Shown: positions 10,800 through 24,463, counted from the first letter of the stretch. The stretch is DNA of 64,000 bases from Opisthocomus hoazin (GCF_030867145.1 NC_134427.1:15523001-15587000), one strand, 5' to 3'. The notes: a model not told the origin generated them from the letters alone. Program-made: numbers and translations.

Positions 10800-11458
10800 C
10801 TGCCCCAGCTCTCCCTCTGCCCGGAGAGGAGGGGACGCCCCGGCTGCGGTCAGCAAATCGGACCCAACAGCCTGTTTGAGGTGGGGTAACTTGCTCCCAG
10901 ATTTTGGGATCAGGCTGGCCTGTGTCTTCCCGCTGGTCGAGTGCTTTGGGGAAGATCTTCAGCCGGTGTGGGCTGTCACTCTGTTGTTCCCTGGAGACTT
11001 TCTGCTCATGGCAGCATCGCTGTGAGGGTGGAGGCAGCGGCGATGCCTGATGGGAGCGTGCCGGACCGGCCGGTGCGCGTGGAGCTGAGCGGTCGTGATG
11101 GAGGTGGGAAACGGGAGCAGGAGGCGGCAGAGGGATGGGGGTCTCTGGATCTCGGGCAGAGTGCGTGCGGCACGGCAGCCCCGCTCGCAGGGCGTCTCTC
11201 TGCGTGGGGACCATATGGTGCTGTATTTCACAGCCGTCCCCGCGAGAGCAGGTTCGGCAGCTCATACAGATGAAAGGGAACGGGTGGTCTTGGAAATTTT
11301 TGCTGTTGCTTGTGCTTGGGCCTCTCATGGAGGTGGCTATGGCCGATGAAATATGTTAGGCTGTACTGTGGCCGTGCTGGGCTTCTGTGGCGTGCTTGTT
11401 GGGCTGGGAACACCTTCTCATGGCAGGGAACAGGAATAAGCTGCTGAGGGGTGAGATA

Positions 11459-11574
11459 ATCATAGAATCATTAAGGTCGGAAAGGACCTCTAAGATCATC
11501 AAGTCCAGCCGTCAACCCAACGCCACCACGCCTGCTAAACCACGTCCTGAAGCACTACATCTACACGGTTTTTG
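11459..11574 (-). mobile_element. CR1 LINE fragment, 3' end only
   Basis: Read on the minus strand, this is the last approximately 115 bases of a CR1 element, ending in the ATGATTCTATGAT tail. It shares the TTAAGGT.GGAAA.GACCTCTAAGATCATCAAGTCCA block (seen here as its plus-strand form) with four other copies in the window. CR1 is a non-LTR retrotransposon; copies are usually 5'-truncated dead insertions, and this one is extremely short. Confidence 0.93.
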
Positions 11575-12894
11575 TTAAGGTGTTAATGTGTGGACGGCAA
11601 GTGCCTGCAGATGTACTCTCATCTGGCTAAACATGCGATCCTTCCCCTCAGAGGTGCTCTGCTGGGGTCTCCTCCCCGTTTACCCCCTCCCCAGCCCACG
11701 CTCGGGCACGGGCTCTCGCGGGAGGTGGTGGGGCTGTGCTGGAGCCGGTGCAGAGCTGCCAGGCAACAGCCTCTCCCAAAGCAGAGCTGCACATCTCCAC
11801 GAGCCGGAGCGGGATCGCCTCCGGCCCCGCGGCGTGAGCGAAGCCAGAGCCACCTTCTTGCCGCAGATGTGGGTGCTCGGGCAGCCCCACGGGGAGAGTC
11901 CAGGGGGGCAGCTCATCCCAACGAGGGCTCGGGGTGGCCGTGGCGGGAGAGGGGATCCTACCGGAGGAGCTGATGGTTTGCTAGAAGCCGTCTCCTAAAT
12001 ATGGGCATGACTGTTTCTATTTATTTATTTGCTTGCTGTGGAATCTTTGCATTTTTCCCTTAATCCTGGAGGAAAATCAGCGGTGCCCTGTGTGCATGTG
12101 ACATGGCTGCGCACAAACTGCCTTTGTGACTTCTTGCTTTCACAGGGGAGAAACGCATTCAGGAAAAAGCAGGGCCCTGACAACAGGAATCAAGTGTTTC
12201 TAAATATGGACATCCCTTTTTGGACTAAAAAGTCTTTTTTGTACCATGCATATTTCCCCTGTTAATCATTTCCTTTTGTTCCTCGCAAACTTTGGTCCTC
12301 CGATGTTATAGGAGGAATTATAGCTGCTCTGTTTGTAAACTGTCCTTTACGATAGATGAACTGGCTTGTATGGTAGACAGAGTTGCTGGGTTTTCTTTTT
12401 AATGCGGCTGGAAAGGCCAGCGCTCCGGTTACTCACCCTTGGCTTTTCCTTTCTTTTTTTTTAAAGACCCTTCGAATTTGGGCTCAGCCCCTCTCGAAAT
12501 ATTGGGGATTTTACAGGCCATTGAGCTTTGCCTGGTCCTATTCACTGCTTTTGTGTTACGCTAATTGGCTTGATAAAGAAGGGCCTGGGCTCTGTGAAGT
12601 GCTGCTCCTCCAAGGTGAAATGTGAGATGGAGGGGGGAAATACTCAGATGTTCACTAGCAGTTATGCCTGCTGGATAATCTGAATGCATCAGAAATCAGC
12701 TAGAGCTCAGACAAAGTAGGGGATTAGGAGTCTGAGATGGGCGAGCGGGGTGGACATCTGGAAGCCTGCTGTTTCGCTTGTCTGCCGGGGTGGGTTGCGT
12801 CTTCATTAGGCGGGTTATACGCGCCGAAAACGAACAGCGTGCTGGGACTGCCGTTGCTCTCTGTGGATATATTCTGAAATAACAATTTCCGTTG

Positions 12895-13800
12895 TTATTT
12901 ACGGAGCAGCCCGCCCTCCCCAGCAGAGCTCCGTGCGTTTGGTGCGAACCGGTGCCGGCAGCGCGGGCGCAGCTCGCCCTCCGAAGCTGGGGGGACACGC
13001 TCAGGTTTCCGGGCACTGCTCACATCACCGCTGCTCGGAGGTTTTGGGGAGAAGCGTTGCCCGCGGCCGGTGTTACTCAGACTCTCTTGCTGGGTGCCTC
13101 CTGCGTTTTTGGGCAGGCACGGCTGGGGGGAGAAACCAGACTGGGGGCTTCTGAACCCTTCCCGTGCGCGAAGCCTGGTTCTGCCGAAGTTGAGCCCATC
13201 GTTACAGCGCAGGGCTGCTTCTGCTACCGCCAGCACCGGTCGGGGCAGCACTGTCTGCCCACGGTCGGCTTCGCCCGCCCCGTCCCGCTGCCCCCTCGCC
13301 CCGTCCTGCTGCGGGCACGAGGACGTGGCTCAGGGTGCAGCGCTGTGGGTGGACCGGGGACGGATGCATGGGGTATTTCTGATTTGATGATGAAATACGC
13401 ATTGAAAAATGCTTTTGCCCTATTGCGAGCGCAGTGTTGGAGAAGGAATTCCAAATATGTTGTGAACAGAAATAGCAGCTTGTTTTGCTTTTGTTTCCTC
13501 CCCCCAAAGTAATTTATTTATCAGCCTCTTGGCATGTGCTCTGTTTCTCCTTCTCCACCTCCAGCGCTTTGCTTTGTTCACGTTTCCCTCGCCGTCCCGG
13601 ACGACCTGCGTGAGGCTGCTTGAATTCTGGCCGCAGCGGTGCCGTGCCACGGCGTGGCTGTGCGCAGCTGGAGCCTTGCAGCGCTCCCGCTGAATTTCTG
13701 CCGCTGCCGCCTGCACCGCAGCCCGCGGGCGGGGAGCCTCGCGCCAAGCCAGCCCGCACCGGGAGCTGTGGGACGGGTGCCCTGTTCAGGTGAGCAGCGT
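12895..13800. promoter_or_regulatory. Orphan CpG-rich cluster between HMGB3 and MTNR1C
   Basis: CpG is dense at about 12895-13380 and again at 13565-13800. In the first 180 bases I count about 20 CpG, near the number expected without depletion, whereas flanking DNA is depleted. GC is about 60%. There is no adjacent recognised exon. It could be a distal regulatory island, the promoter of an unannotated non-coding RNA, or simply a GC-rich patch with little methylation loss. Confidence 0.4.
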
Positions 13801-16800
13801 AATTCCCACCCTGCCCCGTCCCTGGCGAAGCCAAAGCAAAGCCAGTTAGGGGAAGGTAAAGAGGGGACCTCCAGGCATAAATGCGTCGCCCTAAAGCAGA
13901 TGCGAGTGCTTGGCGGTGCTTTGGGTCGTGCTTGGGATGATAAAAGCAAGGGGATTTTTAATCAAACAAACAAAATCAATGCTGCGGAAGAGAGGCAGGT
14001 ATCAGGGCAGGGGGGACCCAGGCAGGGCATTAATAAAAGGTGGTTGAAGGACACGTGCCAGTTGCCGCTGGAGATGATGCCCAGGGAAATTCAAAGCGGG
14101 ACTGAGGAGTGAGCCCGATGCAGCCGTGTGACAGCGTCCGCTGAAAGGGCTGTCTCGGTGAAACATGCCTGTGTCGTGTCAAAGATGTGCAAAATTTAGG
14201 GACAGAAGGGAAGCACTAAGTTTCCATTTTTTGTGTTTTGTGTGGGATGTTCTTCTTTTACCTGTTAGCTACGCATGGGCTAATCTGGCCTGTGAGCCTC
14301 TCAGCATAGCACCGATGGCAGCTCCTGCTGCACTGCCTTGGTTTATCATCTTTTTTTGGCAAAACCGCCTTTTCTGTTTTGGGGAGACCCAACAGGGGAG
14401 CAGAGCTGAGTCCCAGTGGGTACTGGCAGTGTTTTTGCTTTTTAGGTGCCTTTGTGTGCTCCTGGGGTTGAAACATGATGTCCTCGCGTTTTCTCTGTGT
14501 GAGCTTAGGGAGCTGCGGAGATTGATTTGTGAGTGCTGGACAGTGCACGGACGCACAGGTAAACTGGCTCCTTTGCTTGGTGCCAGCGTGCCGGAGAGCC
14601 TGCGTGGTGGTCTGTGTTAGCAGCAGTTGTGGCTGGAGAGAAGGAGGTCTGGAGAAGTGGTACAGCTCCCCTGGGGTCCCCCATGAGCCCCCTGGATGCC
14701 AAACCTCTGGAAGGCAGATACAAAATCCTCCTTTTCCCCCTAGGCTGGGAGGGGGAGTGTGTTTCTCCTGAAAAGCAGGGCCAGAAAAGCAGTTGTGTGC
14801 TGTGGGGGGACTATAGGTTAGGAGACTTGCGTGAATTTATGCAGACGAAGTGCAGTTAAGCATTATGGTCCCAATTCTTGCTCCGTTTTAATGTCATTTT
14901 TCAGAAGTGCCAGCAGCGCAATGCATTGGAACTTCCTTGTGCTTGGGGGAGAGCCCGAGGGGCTGCCTGGGGACTTCGGGGACCCCACGGCAGGGAGAAG
15001 GCACGCTGCAGCTTCCTGCTGCCTTGCTGGGCGGCCAAAGCCTTTGCTGCGCGGTAGAGGGGTCCAGGTTTGGGGGAGGCAGCCCCAAGCACCGGGTCCA
15101 TCCCGACGGCTTCGGCGAGGGATGCTCCTACAAACAGGAGCTGCTGGGAGGTTGTGTTCCTGTTGGCCTCAGCCCCAAGGAAAGCCTAAAGCCTCTGTCA
15201 ATAATAAGCTTATAAGACAGTAAATCTTGGTAATGAGAAAAACAGAAGACGGCATCTGCTCAACGTGATGGTACTGTGTATGGTCTGGTAAACAGCTACT
15301 GAAATGAGTTGCCCATTATTGCAGGGGTTATAGCTGAAAAGTCCAATTTCCCTGCAGCATCGTCAGGTTTCACTGCCCCGAGCCCTTCAGAGCGGCTGCT
15401 GGAATCCCATTGATGCTGAGCACGGGGAGAGGTGACCCATTGCCCACGGGGGTCAGATGCTGGCCCACAGGCACAGCAGCCCCCACCACGGAACCAGCGG
15501 CAAGCTGCCATCATCCCGCGCGCATGGAAGCCTGAGATGGGCAATGAGACGGGACTGCCGCGGTGATCATCTTCACCTCCCTCCAACACCTCCTTGCAAC
15601 AGCCAGCTCAGAGGTGTACGTACTTCAGAGGATGCTCTGCAGCAAAGGGGGGCTGGGGATGAAGATTGGAAAGCCCTTTCTTCTCTAGTGTATTTTTAGA
15701 GACGTTGAAATGAGATGAGCTGATGGGCAACAGGCGCCTGGGGATAAATGAGTTGTGCAGGGGGCAGCAGGAAGAGGAGGGTGCTGGGTCCTCATCTGAC
15801 ACCCGCTCCGACGAGGTGGGTGCCCATGGGGTGGGAGCTGGCAGCAGTCCCGGACCCGCTCAAACTGCGTGAAGCCAGGCCTGCAAAATGGGGAGGAAGA
15901 GGAGGGGAGAGTTCAAGGGAAGGAATCTGCATATGGTGTATAATGCTTTTATGAATTGGGTCTTTAATAATTTACATTACCAGTTTAATACTTTGAATAC
16001 AAATTATCTTGCCCATATGCTGTGCTGACAAACATAAAAATGGAGTAATCAAAGCTGTAATAGCACTACAGCAAAAAGACATAAAATGCCACTAGAAGGC
16101 TTAGGATAAATTATTGCATGCACACACTAGCTCTATGGCTCCCTGGTGCCAAAGGATGCATTGCAATTTCTTCCTCAGACTTTGCATTTGGGCTCGAGGA
16201 CTGGTGCAGTACCAGCAGTGCTGCTCGAAATTCTGTGAGACGGGCAGCGTTTAACAAAGAGGAGGAGAGAAAAAAGGCTCAGACCTGTCTGATAAACGCC
16301 GCAATTTAAATTCTGCTCTGGCATTACATGGGCTGCGAAGAAAATATAGCCCTCTTGTTTGTAGGGAGCCCCCTTCTTCCTCCAGCGGGGTTATTTGCAT
16401 GTATTATAAACTGCAGTGTTGGCTTGCCATCTTCAGGCAGCTGCTACACACTGCACAGCATCCCTGCGCATCCCTGTCCACCCCTGCGCCGGGTGGAGAT
16501 GGTGGCTCCAGCCTGGGTGCCCCAAGGGAAGCCCAAGGGAGGGTGCTCGCCGCAGCCTGGCACCAGGTGACCCAGGCAGTGGGCAGCGTCAGCCCAGGGA
16601 AAACACGAGTTTCACCTCATCCCTCTTCATACCTGCGCTTGCTCCTCTCTAATGCCCGAGCTCGGAGGGGCTGGAGAGGATGAAACGGCCCCAGACCCTG
16701 GCCGCCCCTGGCTCCAGTTAAATGCGAGGGAATGGTATGGGTGGGCCTGGGAGCTTGTGGATGCTGCAGGTGACTTAGTGGTTTGCTTTTAGCAGCCTGA

Positions 16801-19800
16801 CATCTTTTGGCTCGCGTGTGTGGGTCTGCCGGGTGTACCGAAGGGCGTGGGGCTGTGCGGCGAAACGAGCAGGTTTGCGGAGCAGAGATGTGAGCTGTGC
16901 TCGCAGGGAGAAGCTGCTGCTTGTAGATGTCGGTGGACCACGTATTGCGGCTTTGTGGCAAAGTCCCTGCTTTTAAATACCAGTCTCTTCATTGGTGCCA
17001 TAACACAAAGACGTCCGCTCTACAAGCTAATCTTTCACAGAAAGAGCCATTTAAGGCTCACATTTGCATACACTGAATTTCACAGCTATCAAGGTTACTC
17101 CATGCTGTAATCCATTCTGTGCTTCTAATATGATCTGTGAAAAATGAGGCTTCTTCCCCAATAAATCATCAGCAGTGGGAGGAAGGAATGGTGCTTTTTT
17201 GGAAGGCGCGAGGCTCCGGCAGTAGCAACCTTTTTCCCAAAAGGCAGAGGAATTGGGGCAGGCTCGTTCTGCGCTGGCTGAACCCACTGCCAACAGCCCC
17301 GAGACCCAAACCCGTCGCACAGGAATGTGTTTTCCTTACCTTTGCCGCTCCCAGGATCTGCTGCCGGCTGTCTCCCCGAGATGTGGTGCCCGTGGCTAGG
17401 GTGTAGTGCACCCCGAGGGTGCGGGTCGCCCGCCTTTGGCTCATCCATTAATGCACGTATAGGTGCCCACACATCTCTGTAATGGGCTGAGGGGAGAGGA
17501 GAGGCTGCAAGTGTTTGGGATCCCGTGTCCTGCCTGTCCCTGTGTTCCGTGTTGCTCTGCTCCTCATTCACCCCAAATCCAGCTCTGTGTGCCCACAAAG
17601 CCTGGTTTTGCCTATGAGCAGGGAGTTTTGGGGGAGCCCCAGGTGCTGCAGCCTGGCTCCATCCCCTGTCCCTGGGGAGCAGCCTCATGGCAGAGCAACC
17701 CCGTTGCTGCAGCCGGGCATACCATGACTCCAAAACCCTTGGTTCAAAGAGGTACCCGGAGCCTCTCCTGCCAGGGGCAATGGGGGCTGCCAGGGTGGGC
17801 AAAGGGACCCGCATGAGCTGGGATGGGGAGGCACAGGTGGGCATCCAACCCCCACTGGAAGAACATTTCCCACTGCCAGATCTTCTGGAGAAAAAGGCCC
17901 TCAATGATCCTTTCGCTCTGCAAACAAATTGGATGGATCAAGACCACAATGAGAAATATCCCCGTCCTCATCCAGAGGGGTATTTTCAGCATAAAAGGCT
18001 TTATATGACTCATAAACTGTAACATTTATTTCTGCACGCGAGGTAAATATTTCCCCCTCTGAATGTCTAAGCAATGCAATTTTGTTTGACGCCTCCATTT
18101 GTTGAAGTCTGGAGGTGACAATAATTCACCTGTTTTGCCTTCCCGTGACTCCCCAAGCAATGGCGTAAGCCAAAATAGAGCGAACTCAGCTCTGGCTGTT
18201 TGTCACTTGTCAGCTCCCTCCCTCAAGTACACTCGCATGAGCTTTGTCCTGGAGTTTACGTTCGGGCACCTTCTGATCTCTGGCCGTTGGTAAATGGCCC
18301 TGTGTTTTCCTGTTCAGAGGAAGAAATACAGCACACCTGGATGCAGCCACTGCCAAGGCAGGCAGCAAAGAGAGACATAACTTAATTTAACTCCAGATAA
18401 ATCATGATTTCACAGCGATCTGCCTGCCACAGGCAGTCGAGAGTCCCATCTCCTTGGCACTGTAGCAATACTTGTCACTCAATGTCCCAAAGAGACCCGC
18501 TCGTGGCCAGAGATCGTAGATGACTGAGAAGACGTCTCAGACGTTCCAAACGCCATCAATCTGGAGAAAAGAAAGGCGCCCGGGAGCCGATGTCGGGTGA
18601 GGATGTTCGAAGGCAGCTCTCGCCTCTGCAGAGCGTGGGACGTGCCCACGGGCTGCGTGGATCCCCAGCCTCGAACCTCCCGCAGGTTTGTCGTCACCTG
18701 AATCTCCAGCAAGCCCAGGGAGGCAAAGTGCTGCCTCTGCTTTTTCCCACAGGGCTCGGGTCCCCGGCTTCTGGAGGCTGGTAGCTGCCCGTGCATCCCC
18801 CGGCCTCTCTCAGGAGGGGGGACCCTGGCAGGGGTTAGCTGCTGGGGAGCAGAGGCCCTGGGTGACCTTGACGCGCCACCTGCTTGTGCTCCTCGAGGGA
18901 GATGGAAGAAGGACGCTCCTGTTGTGGTGGTAGGTGTAGCTCCTGGGTGCTATCTGCTGGGGATTGTCACCACCCCCACGAAGCCGTTCAGCTCCTGCTG
19001 GGAGGACAGAGAGCCCTGGATATGGCCTCGTCACTGCTTCAAGGTGTCTCATGTGAGAGCGACGGGTGGACGTGTGCCCAAAGCCTGGCTGTGCCGCTGC
19101 GTGGCCGTACGCAGCTGGGAGGGGAGCAGCCACCATTCACACTGGGTGCCCCCTCACCGCTCTCAATGAGCCGGGCTCCTGCCGGAGAGGGGGGCTATTT
19201 TGAGAGGAGTGTTGGAATTTTAGGTTTAGTTCCCCGTCTTGTGGGCAGAGACCTTGCCGTGGGCAGAAGCCCTCGTCCCACGCTGGCACATCGGGTTTCG
19301 GAGAAGCCTCCTATGGCAGCACGCTTGCAGCACTGGAACCTCGCTTTGCTTTCTGTCCTCTTTGGTACCCCAGTGTCTTTCCTGGCTTTGGTGGAGCCAG
19401 TTCGGATTTACGGCTGGTGTGGTATGAAACCCGAAGGAGGTGCCGCTCCCCCTGCCCCCTGCTCGCCCGCTCCCACCCAGGACACTCCATCCCGCTCCCC
19501 CGGCAGCTCCCAGCGCTGCTCCCTGGGACGTCCGCAGGGACGCGTCCGCGTCCAAGCCTAAACTCAATGCTAACGCGCACAGGCAGTTTCTTTTCCTCTT
19601 TTTATAACGGAAACTGAATCCAAGGCTGCCGTGTAGTGATGATGGTGTCATTGTTAGTAGTTGTTTCTATTTCCACGGCTCCAAGAGGCAGAGAACAGAA
19701 TCCCAGTGGGTTAAATGCACACATGCTGCAACAAAAAGACAGTCTGGGTGCCAAACAACTTGCAATCTTCTTCTTAATGTAAGGAATGTAAAATTAAGAT

Positions 19801-19856
19801 TACTATGGCAACATCTTGCTCATATTGCATACAGATAGGATTTGTTGGTCTTTTTA

Positions 19857-19892
19857 TATATGTGTGTGTGTATGTGTATATATATATATATG
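19857..19892. repeat. TG/TA dinucleotide microsatellite
   Basis: An alternating TG run passes into a TA run (TATATATATATATATG), flanked by CATACATATAC. This is a simple-sequence repeat of about 36 bases. Confidence 0.9.
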
Positions 19893-22239
19893 TAACATAC
19901 ATATACAAACCCTAAATATCTCTGGCAACTTTTTCCGTTGTTGAATTTATATTTAATTTCAAGCTCTCTGTATCTCAGATCTATATTTCTCCTTAGGATT
20001 TGCATCCAGCAAGCCTTGTCCAGGTGCTTTGGGCTTTTTTGTGTGTGCTGTGTTCCAGGCTTGAGTCCCCTCTGCTTGGGGAGAGCGCTCAGCCCCCGGC
20101 CAGGAGCAGGGACAAACCCTGACTGGGGGTTTGTTCCATCTATTGGGGGTTTCATTTTAAATATGTACAACCCTGTTAAACTTCATAACTGACTTAACAT
20201 CTACAAATTTGCTTTCTTCAGTCAGATTTTAGGAGAGTGGGGTGAATCCGAGATGCGCAAATCCCCCTTTTCCCATCTCTCTTCTCTCAACTGACTAGTT
20301 CAACTTTAAGTGAAATTTCATGAGTTATGAACCACAGCTCTTGCTTCTCTGTGACTGAATAAAACCTGGGCCCAGAAATGCCTGTGGGAAAGGCAGCACA
20401 CTCCCAGGAGTGGGGAGCTGAGGGAAAAGCAGCCAGAGGACAGATGAACCTACAGTTCAGCATCACTTAAATTCTCCAGGAAAGCAGCAGAAATTCAAGC
20501 ACAGCTTTCACCTTGTCGCGGAGGTAAGTGAATTTACTGCTAAAGGAAGGTTTTAACATCGCCAGATCTGAGGAGCTGTCTTTGCTCACCGGCCTACAAT
20601 CGGGTAGGAGGGGAAAACCAGGCACCAAACCGTGCTAAAGAGATGTGCAGGGTATTGCTCTCCGCCGACGGAAGATGCGTCGGAGGGATTCCCGCTTCTC
20701 GTGAGAGGCGGGAGGAACTCGCGGCTCGTTTGTAACAGCTTTGAGGCTGTGGAGTTGAACATGCCCAGCTGGAGGGCTGGTGGATTCGCTGTTTGGAGAC
20801 CAGACTGTAATGGAGATCTGAGAACCGAAACTGCAAACGTCTGCTGGCAGGTCTGGATGGAGGAGCTGGAAAGCAGCCTGAAGTTGCCAGCTGCAGATTT
20901 CTGGTGCCTCTGACTTAGCAGGATTAAATATGAGGAAATAAAATCGCAGGCAGCTCTGCCTGCAGCATATAGAAGGCAAGCAAGAGGGCTGGGGTGAGGC
21001 GGGTGGGCAAACCCCAGTTCCCAGCGCGTCTGTGTGGAAGCAGAAGTGGAAGGGATCTGCCCAGCATAGAGGAGCCAGCTTTTGAAGCCCACCCAGGCAA
21101 AAGCAACGGCTTTTCTTCAGACGGAACAGCTCTGTTAGCAGGAATCAATACCTTTCTGCAGAGCCTGCAAAAACACTGATGGGTGTGAGTGTGCAGAGCT
21201 GATGCCGAGGAGGAGATTTCTGGATGGAGCTACTGAAGAGGTGGGCAGGGTGGGAGTGAGCGTGAGTGACTCTTCACACATTGAGCATTGGTGTGGACCT
21301 TATGGTGGCAGGCTGAAGGACTGGGGACAGCTGAAGATCAGGCCAGGCAATGGGGAGTGGGTTGAAGACCAGTGGAAGTTCACGAGCAGCAATGTATTGG
21401 AGGGCAGAGCAAAGCAAACGTTGTGAGATGGGCACTCTGCTTGTTTGCTGCCAGCAACAGGCGGGAAAGCTGTCCCTTTGCTGAACCAGCCCCGAACCAG
21501 GGCCGACCTACAGGCAGAAGGGCCATCACTACCTCCTTCCCTGAAGGAAGGAGTACAGGCAGGCTACGGGGCTTAGGCAGGGCAGCGAGGGCTGTAAACC
21601 CAGCCCAGGAGCCAGCCAGGTCTGTAGGGCTGGAGAAACCAGCCCCGAGACTGCTGGTTAAAATGCACATGTGCTTTCTCACCCTTTTCTCTGGAATGGG
21701 AACCCATCAGGGCAAGGGTCTGTTTGTGATGCTCAGCTGAAATTTCACCCCCCCCCCCGGCCATCCCCAGGTAAGGGCAGTCGCTGCCAACAGCGTGAGC
21801 ACCAGTGCTGTGCGCCGGGTAAAGGTTTGCTGCACAACCTCAGCCTGGGCACCCGTTCGCTCGCCTCTAGAAATCCCACGGGGCTCTGCGGGTGTGCTGG
21901 GGTGTTCGGTGGAATTGGGGCGTTTGGTGGGAGTACGGCGAGAGGGAGGAATCATCTCCCTTTGCCCGAGGAGTGCTGACTTTCCCCGCCGCAGGATGCA
22001 CACTGCTGATAGGTACCAAAGCGACAGCCGGAGAAAAGTCCATCTCTTCTCTGGGGAAAACCCCGTGGCTTTGGAGTCAGCTCGCTGCAGCCCCTCTGTT
22101 AACCCCTGCTGCTGCGGATGGCTGTGCTTGTGGAGGGGCAGGCAGGGGCCATGCGTCCCCCTCGGCTCCACGGCACTGCCGTGCCAGCCATCATTGCCAT
22201 CACCTCAGCGTTTTTTATTTCTCTTGACCTCCGTGTTTC

Positions 22240-22520
22240 CATCAGCCGTTTTTCAGCAAGCCGCCACCAAGACTGTAATCTGTTCCCATGTAGTCCTATT
22301 TACGCTTTCACCCAGCAATTTGCGCTGGGCTGTAGAGCTCTCTGCTCGTAATTGACAGGAGAAAGCAATCCGCTTCACGAGAGGAAACATCTCCACCGGC
22401 TGCTGGGTCCAAGCAGGCGATTTCCCATAATGAGGATGAAGCAAAACAGGATCTCTCTAACAGCCGCAGATACAGCTGAGCTCCCATTACTGCAGGCACA
22501 GAGGTGCTGCTTGGGACATA
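22240..22520. promoter_or_regulatory. Candidate conserved non-coding element (weak)
   Basis: A repeat-free, CpG-moderate stretch containing AATTTGCG, CGTAATTGACAGG (a TALE/homeodomain-like TGAC core next to TAATT), CCCATAATGAGGAT and GGGACATAATTAAGAG. The call rests only on the density of homeodomain-like cores between two developmental or neural genes; conservation cannot be seen from a single sequence. Confidence 0.2.
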
Positions 22521-24463
22521 ATTAAGAGCTCGACGTTAGGAGTACGGCGCGTCGCGCTGTCCTTCCTGCGCCGCTGGCTTGTGACGGGGCCGTTAGTGCC
22601 AAGCGCTCCCGAAGGTTGCATCTCCCACAGGTCAGGCTGCAGGAAAGGCTGCTCGGGGAAGGGAAATCTCCTGGTCTGCTTTAGGACTCTTCTCTCCCCA
22701 CTTGCAGAGGACGACAGTGGAAATTCCAGCCTTAGCACTGGAAAGGAGCTGCCAATGGCGATGGGGTGATTTTGACAAGAGGGTGGCATCAGCTGTGGGT
22801 GTCCCCACAGTGGTGGTGCGGCTGGGTGGTCAACACGGGTGCCAGCCAGCCAGGCCGGCCAGACCCCAGCCCGGTTTGCCCCACCCTGCCGGGCTTGTGC
22901 CGTCCCCAACTGGCAAAGCAGCTTGGACATGGTGCTGGGCAGCAGAGCGGGTGCAGGCGAAACGCTTGCAGGTGGATGTGCATCCAGGTGAACCGCAACA
23001 CAGACTGGGGATGGGGAGCAGAGGATGGGGAGGGGGGAATGTCCCCAGAGCATCTCGGCGGTCTCTGCCTCGCATTGTTCCCCACCAAGGGAAGGCCAGG
23101 CGCCTGGTGAGCGATGCTGAACATCTGAGATGCCACACAAACTTCTGGGGTGTTGGAGAAAAGAGCAACCACCTCTGCTTGGGCACTCTCTGTGGAGCGG
23201 AGAGCTTTCCCTCCAGGCTGTCGGGGGGACAGCGAGACTTACCTCCTTGTGAAGCACTAACTAGCCCTTTTTTGGGGGACTGAAGCACAGCCAGAGGATA
23301 AGCTTAGGTCTCTTCTCTGCATACAGGCAGTGGCAAACTGATGTGTCCAAAAGGTTGGCCTGACCCCCCCAGCTCACCCCTGACTGGGATGGACCCTGTG
23401 CTTGGGGAAGTGAAAGAAAGAAAGGGGAGAGAAAGCGAGGTGAGAGGCTGCAAGAGCTGCACCAGGAAAACCGAGTGACCCAGCTAGCATCCCTGTGGGC
23501 ACTGAGGCGGGAGGCTGCGGGAGCAGCGTGATTGCTGTGTGCGTGGCGTGTCGGGGCAGAAGGGATGGGCTGGAAAGGGACTGGTGAAAGGAGACCTGCA
23601 AGGAGCAGGAGTGGGTTTGCTGTTGGTTTTTACTGGTAGAAAGAGAGACTGGATGAGGAATCTCAATGGGAAAAATATAAACTGCCTTTTTTGTTTTTCC
23701 TCCTGCCATCCCAGGAGGTCTCAGTGTAAGGCAGAAAGCCTTGGCCAGCCTCGCTTAAGCAGACGCTCCGTGGGGATGGTGTGAGGAGGATGAGCGGTCC
23801 TTGTTTTGCTCGAGTTAAAGGTGGGTCTTGAAGACAAATAGGGCCCCTGTCCCACCTCCCCAAGGACCGATCTGTCATGAGCCAGCTTTCCTTTCTTTGC
23901 TTTGCTTTTTTTTTTTTTCAGATTCACTGCCTTGCTGACAAGCACTGAGCTAGCAGCACCTTGAGTAAATTGCCTGTTGTTGGGCAACTTTAGGAGTTTC
24001 TTACTTAGATACTAAAGCACTTAAAATTCTTTAGGATTCGTTAGCCACGAAATGCATTAATTGAATCTTTCTGGCTTAATGGAGTGAACACTTGTGGCCT
24101 TCCCTGTTTGTTTTGTTTTGGTTTGGTTTTTTTCCCCAGTTCACCACAACAAACTCTACCAGCCCGATCATTTCCATGTATATCCTTCAGCGTGACTGTC
24201 ACTTGGGCAGAGTCCTGTGCTGTTATCCAAGCAGCTCCGGCAGCCCGCAGAGTGGCAGGGCTGCCTTCGCTGGGAGCAGGCCGTCTGACTTGGGATTTTT
24301 TTTTTTGCGGGGTTCCATAAGCTCATTGAAAAAACCCCACATTTCATTCTGACACCTTGAGACCTGCAGCAAGACCGGTTTGAGCCTGGCACAGCATGGG
24401 ATGCTACCTGAGATGGTTGGTGGTGAGGGCTATCCCAACGCCCCAGCACGTGTGTCTCCAGGG

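Larger units (their letters stand above)
4901..11458. other. Intergenic region downstream of HMGB3, no gene recognised
   Basis: The stretch has an A/T simple-repeat patch (5024-5057), a GC-richer block (5425-5910), an AT-richer block (6000-7100), GC-rich sequence with scattered CpG (7200-9700), and the 90-bp duplication listed separately. Open frames on both strands at 8206-9755 and 10314-11328 have no recognisable domain, biased arginine/proline/serine composition and frequent overlap. I treat them as chance products of GC content. Confidence 0.6.
11575..24463. other. Intergenic region, no gene recognised
   Basis: About 12.9 kb with no exon or domain that I can support. It holds a CpG-rich cluster at about 12895-13800 (separate entry), a TG/TA microsatellite at about 19857-19892 and a T-rich run near 23908-23920. 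Sub-stretches such as 15940-16310, 17880-18420 and 22240-22520 look compositionally quiet, AT-balanced and rich in TAAT-type cores, as conserved non-coding elements often do. Long frames at 17125-17904 and 22487-23257 on the minus strand lack domains and are judged spurious. Confidence 0.6.

Noticed and set aside
10477-11328. 283-codon minus-strand frame with an internal 30-residue repeat
   Set aside because: The protein repeat is the 90-bp DNA duplication read in frame. Other frames on both strands are open across the same region, and no domain is recognisable.
17125-17904. 259-codon minus-strand frame
   Set aside because: No domain, no coding-like composition and competing frames on the opposite strand.
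22487-23257. 256-codon minus-strand frame
   Set aside because: Overlaps plus-strand frames of similar length and has no recognisable family.
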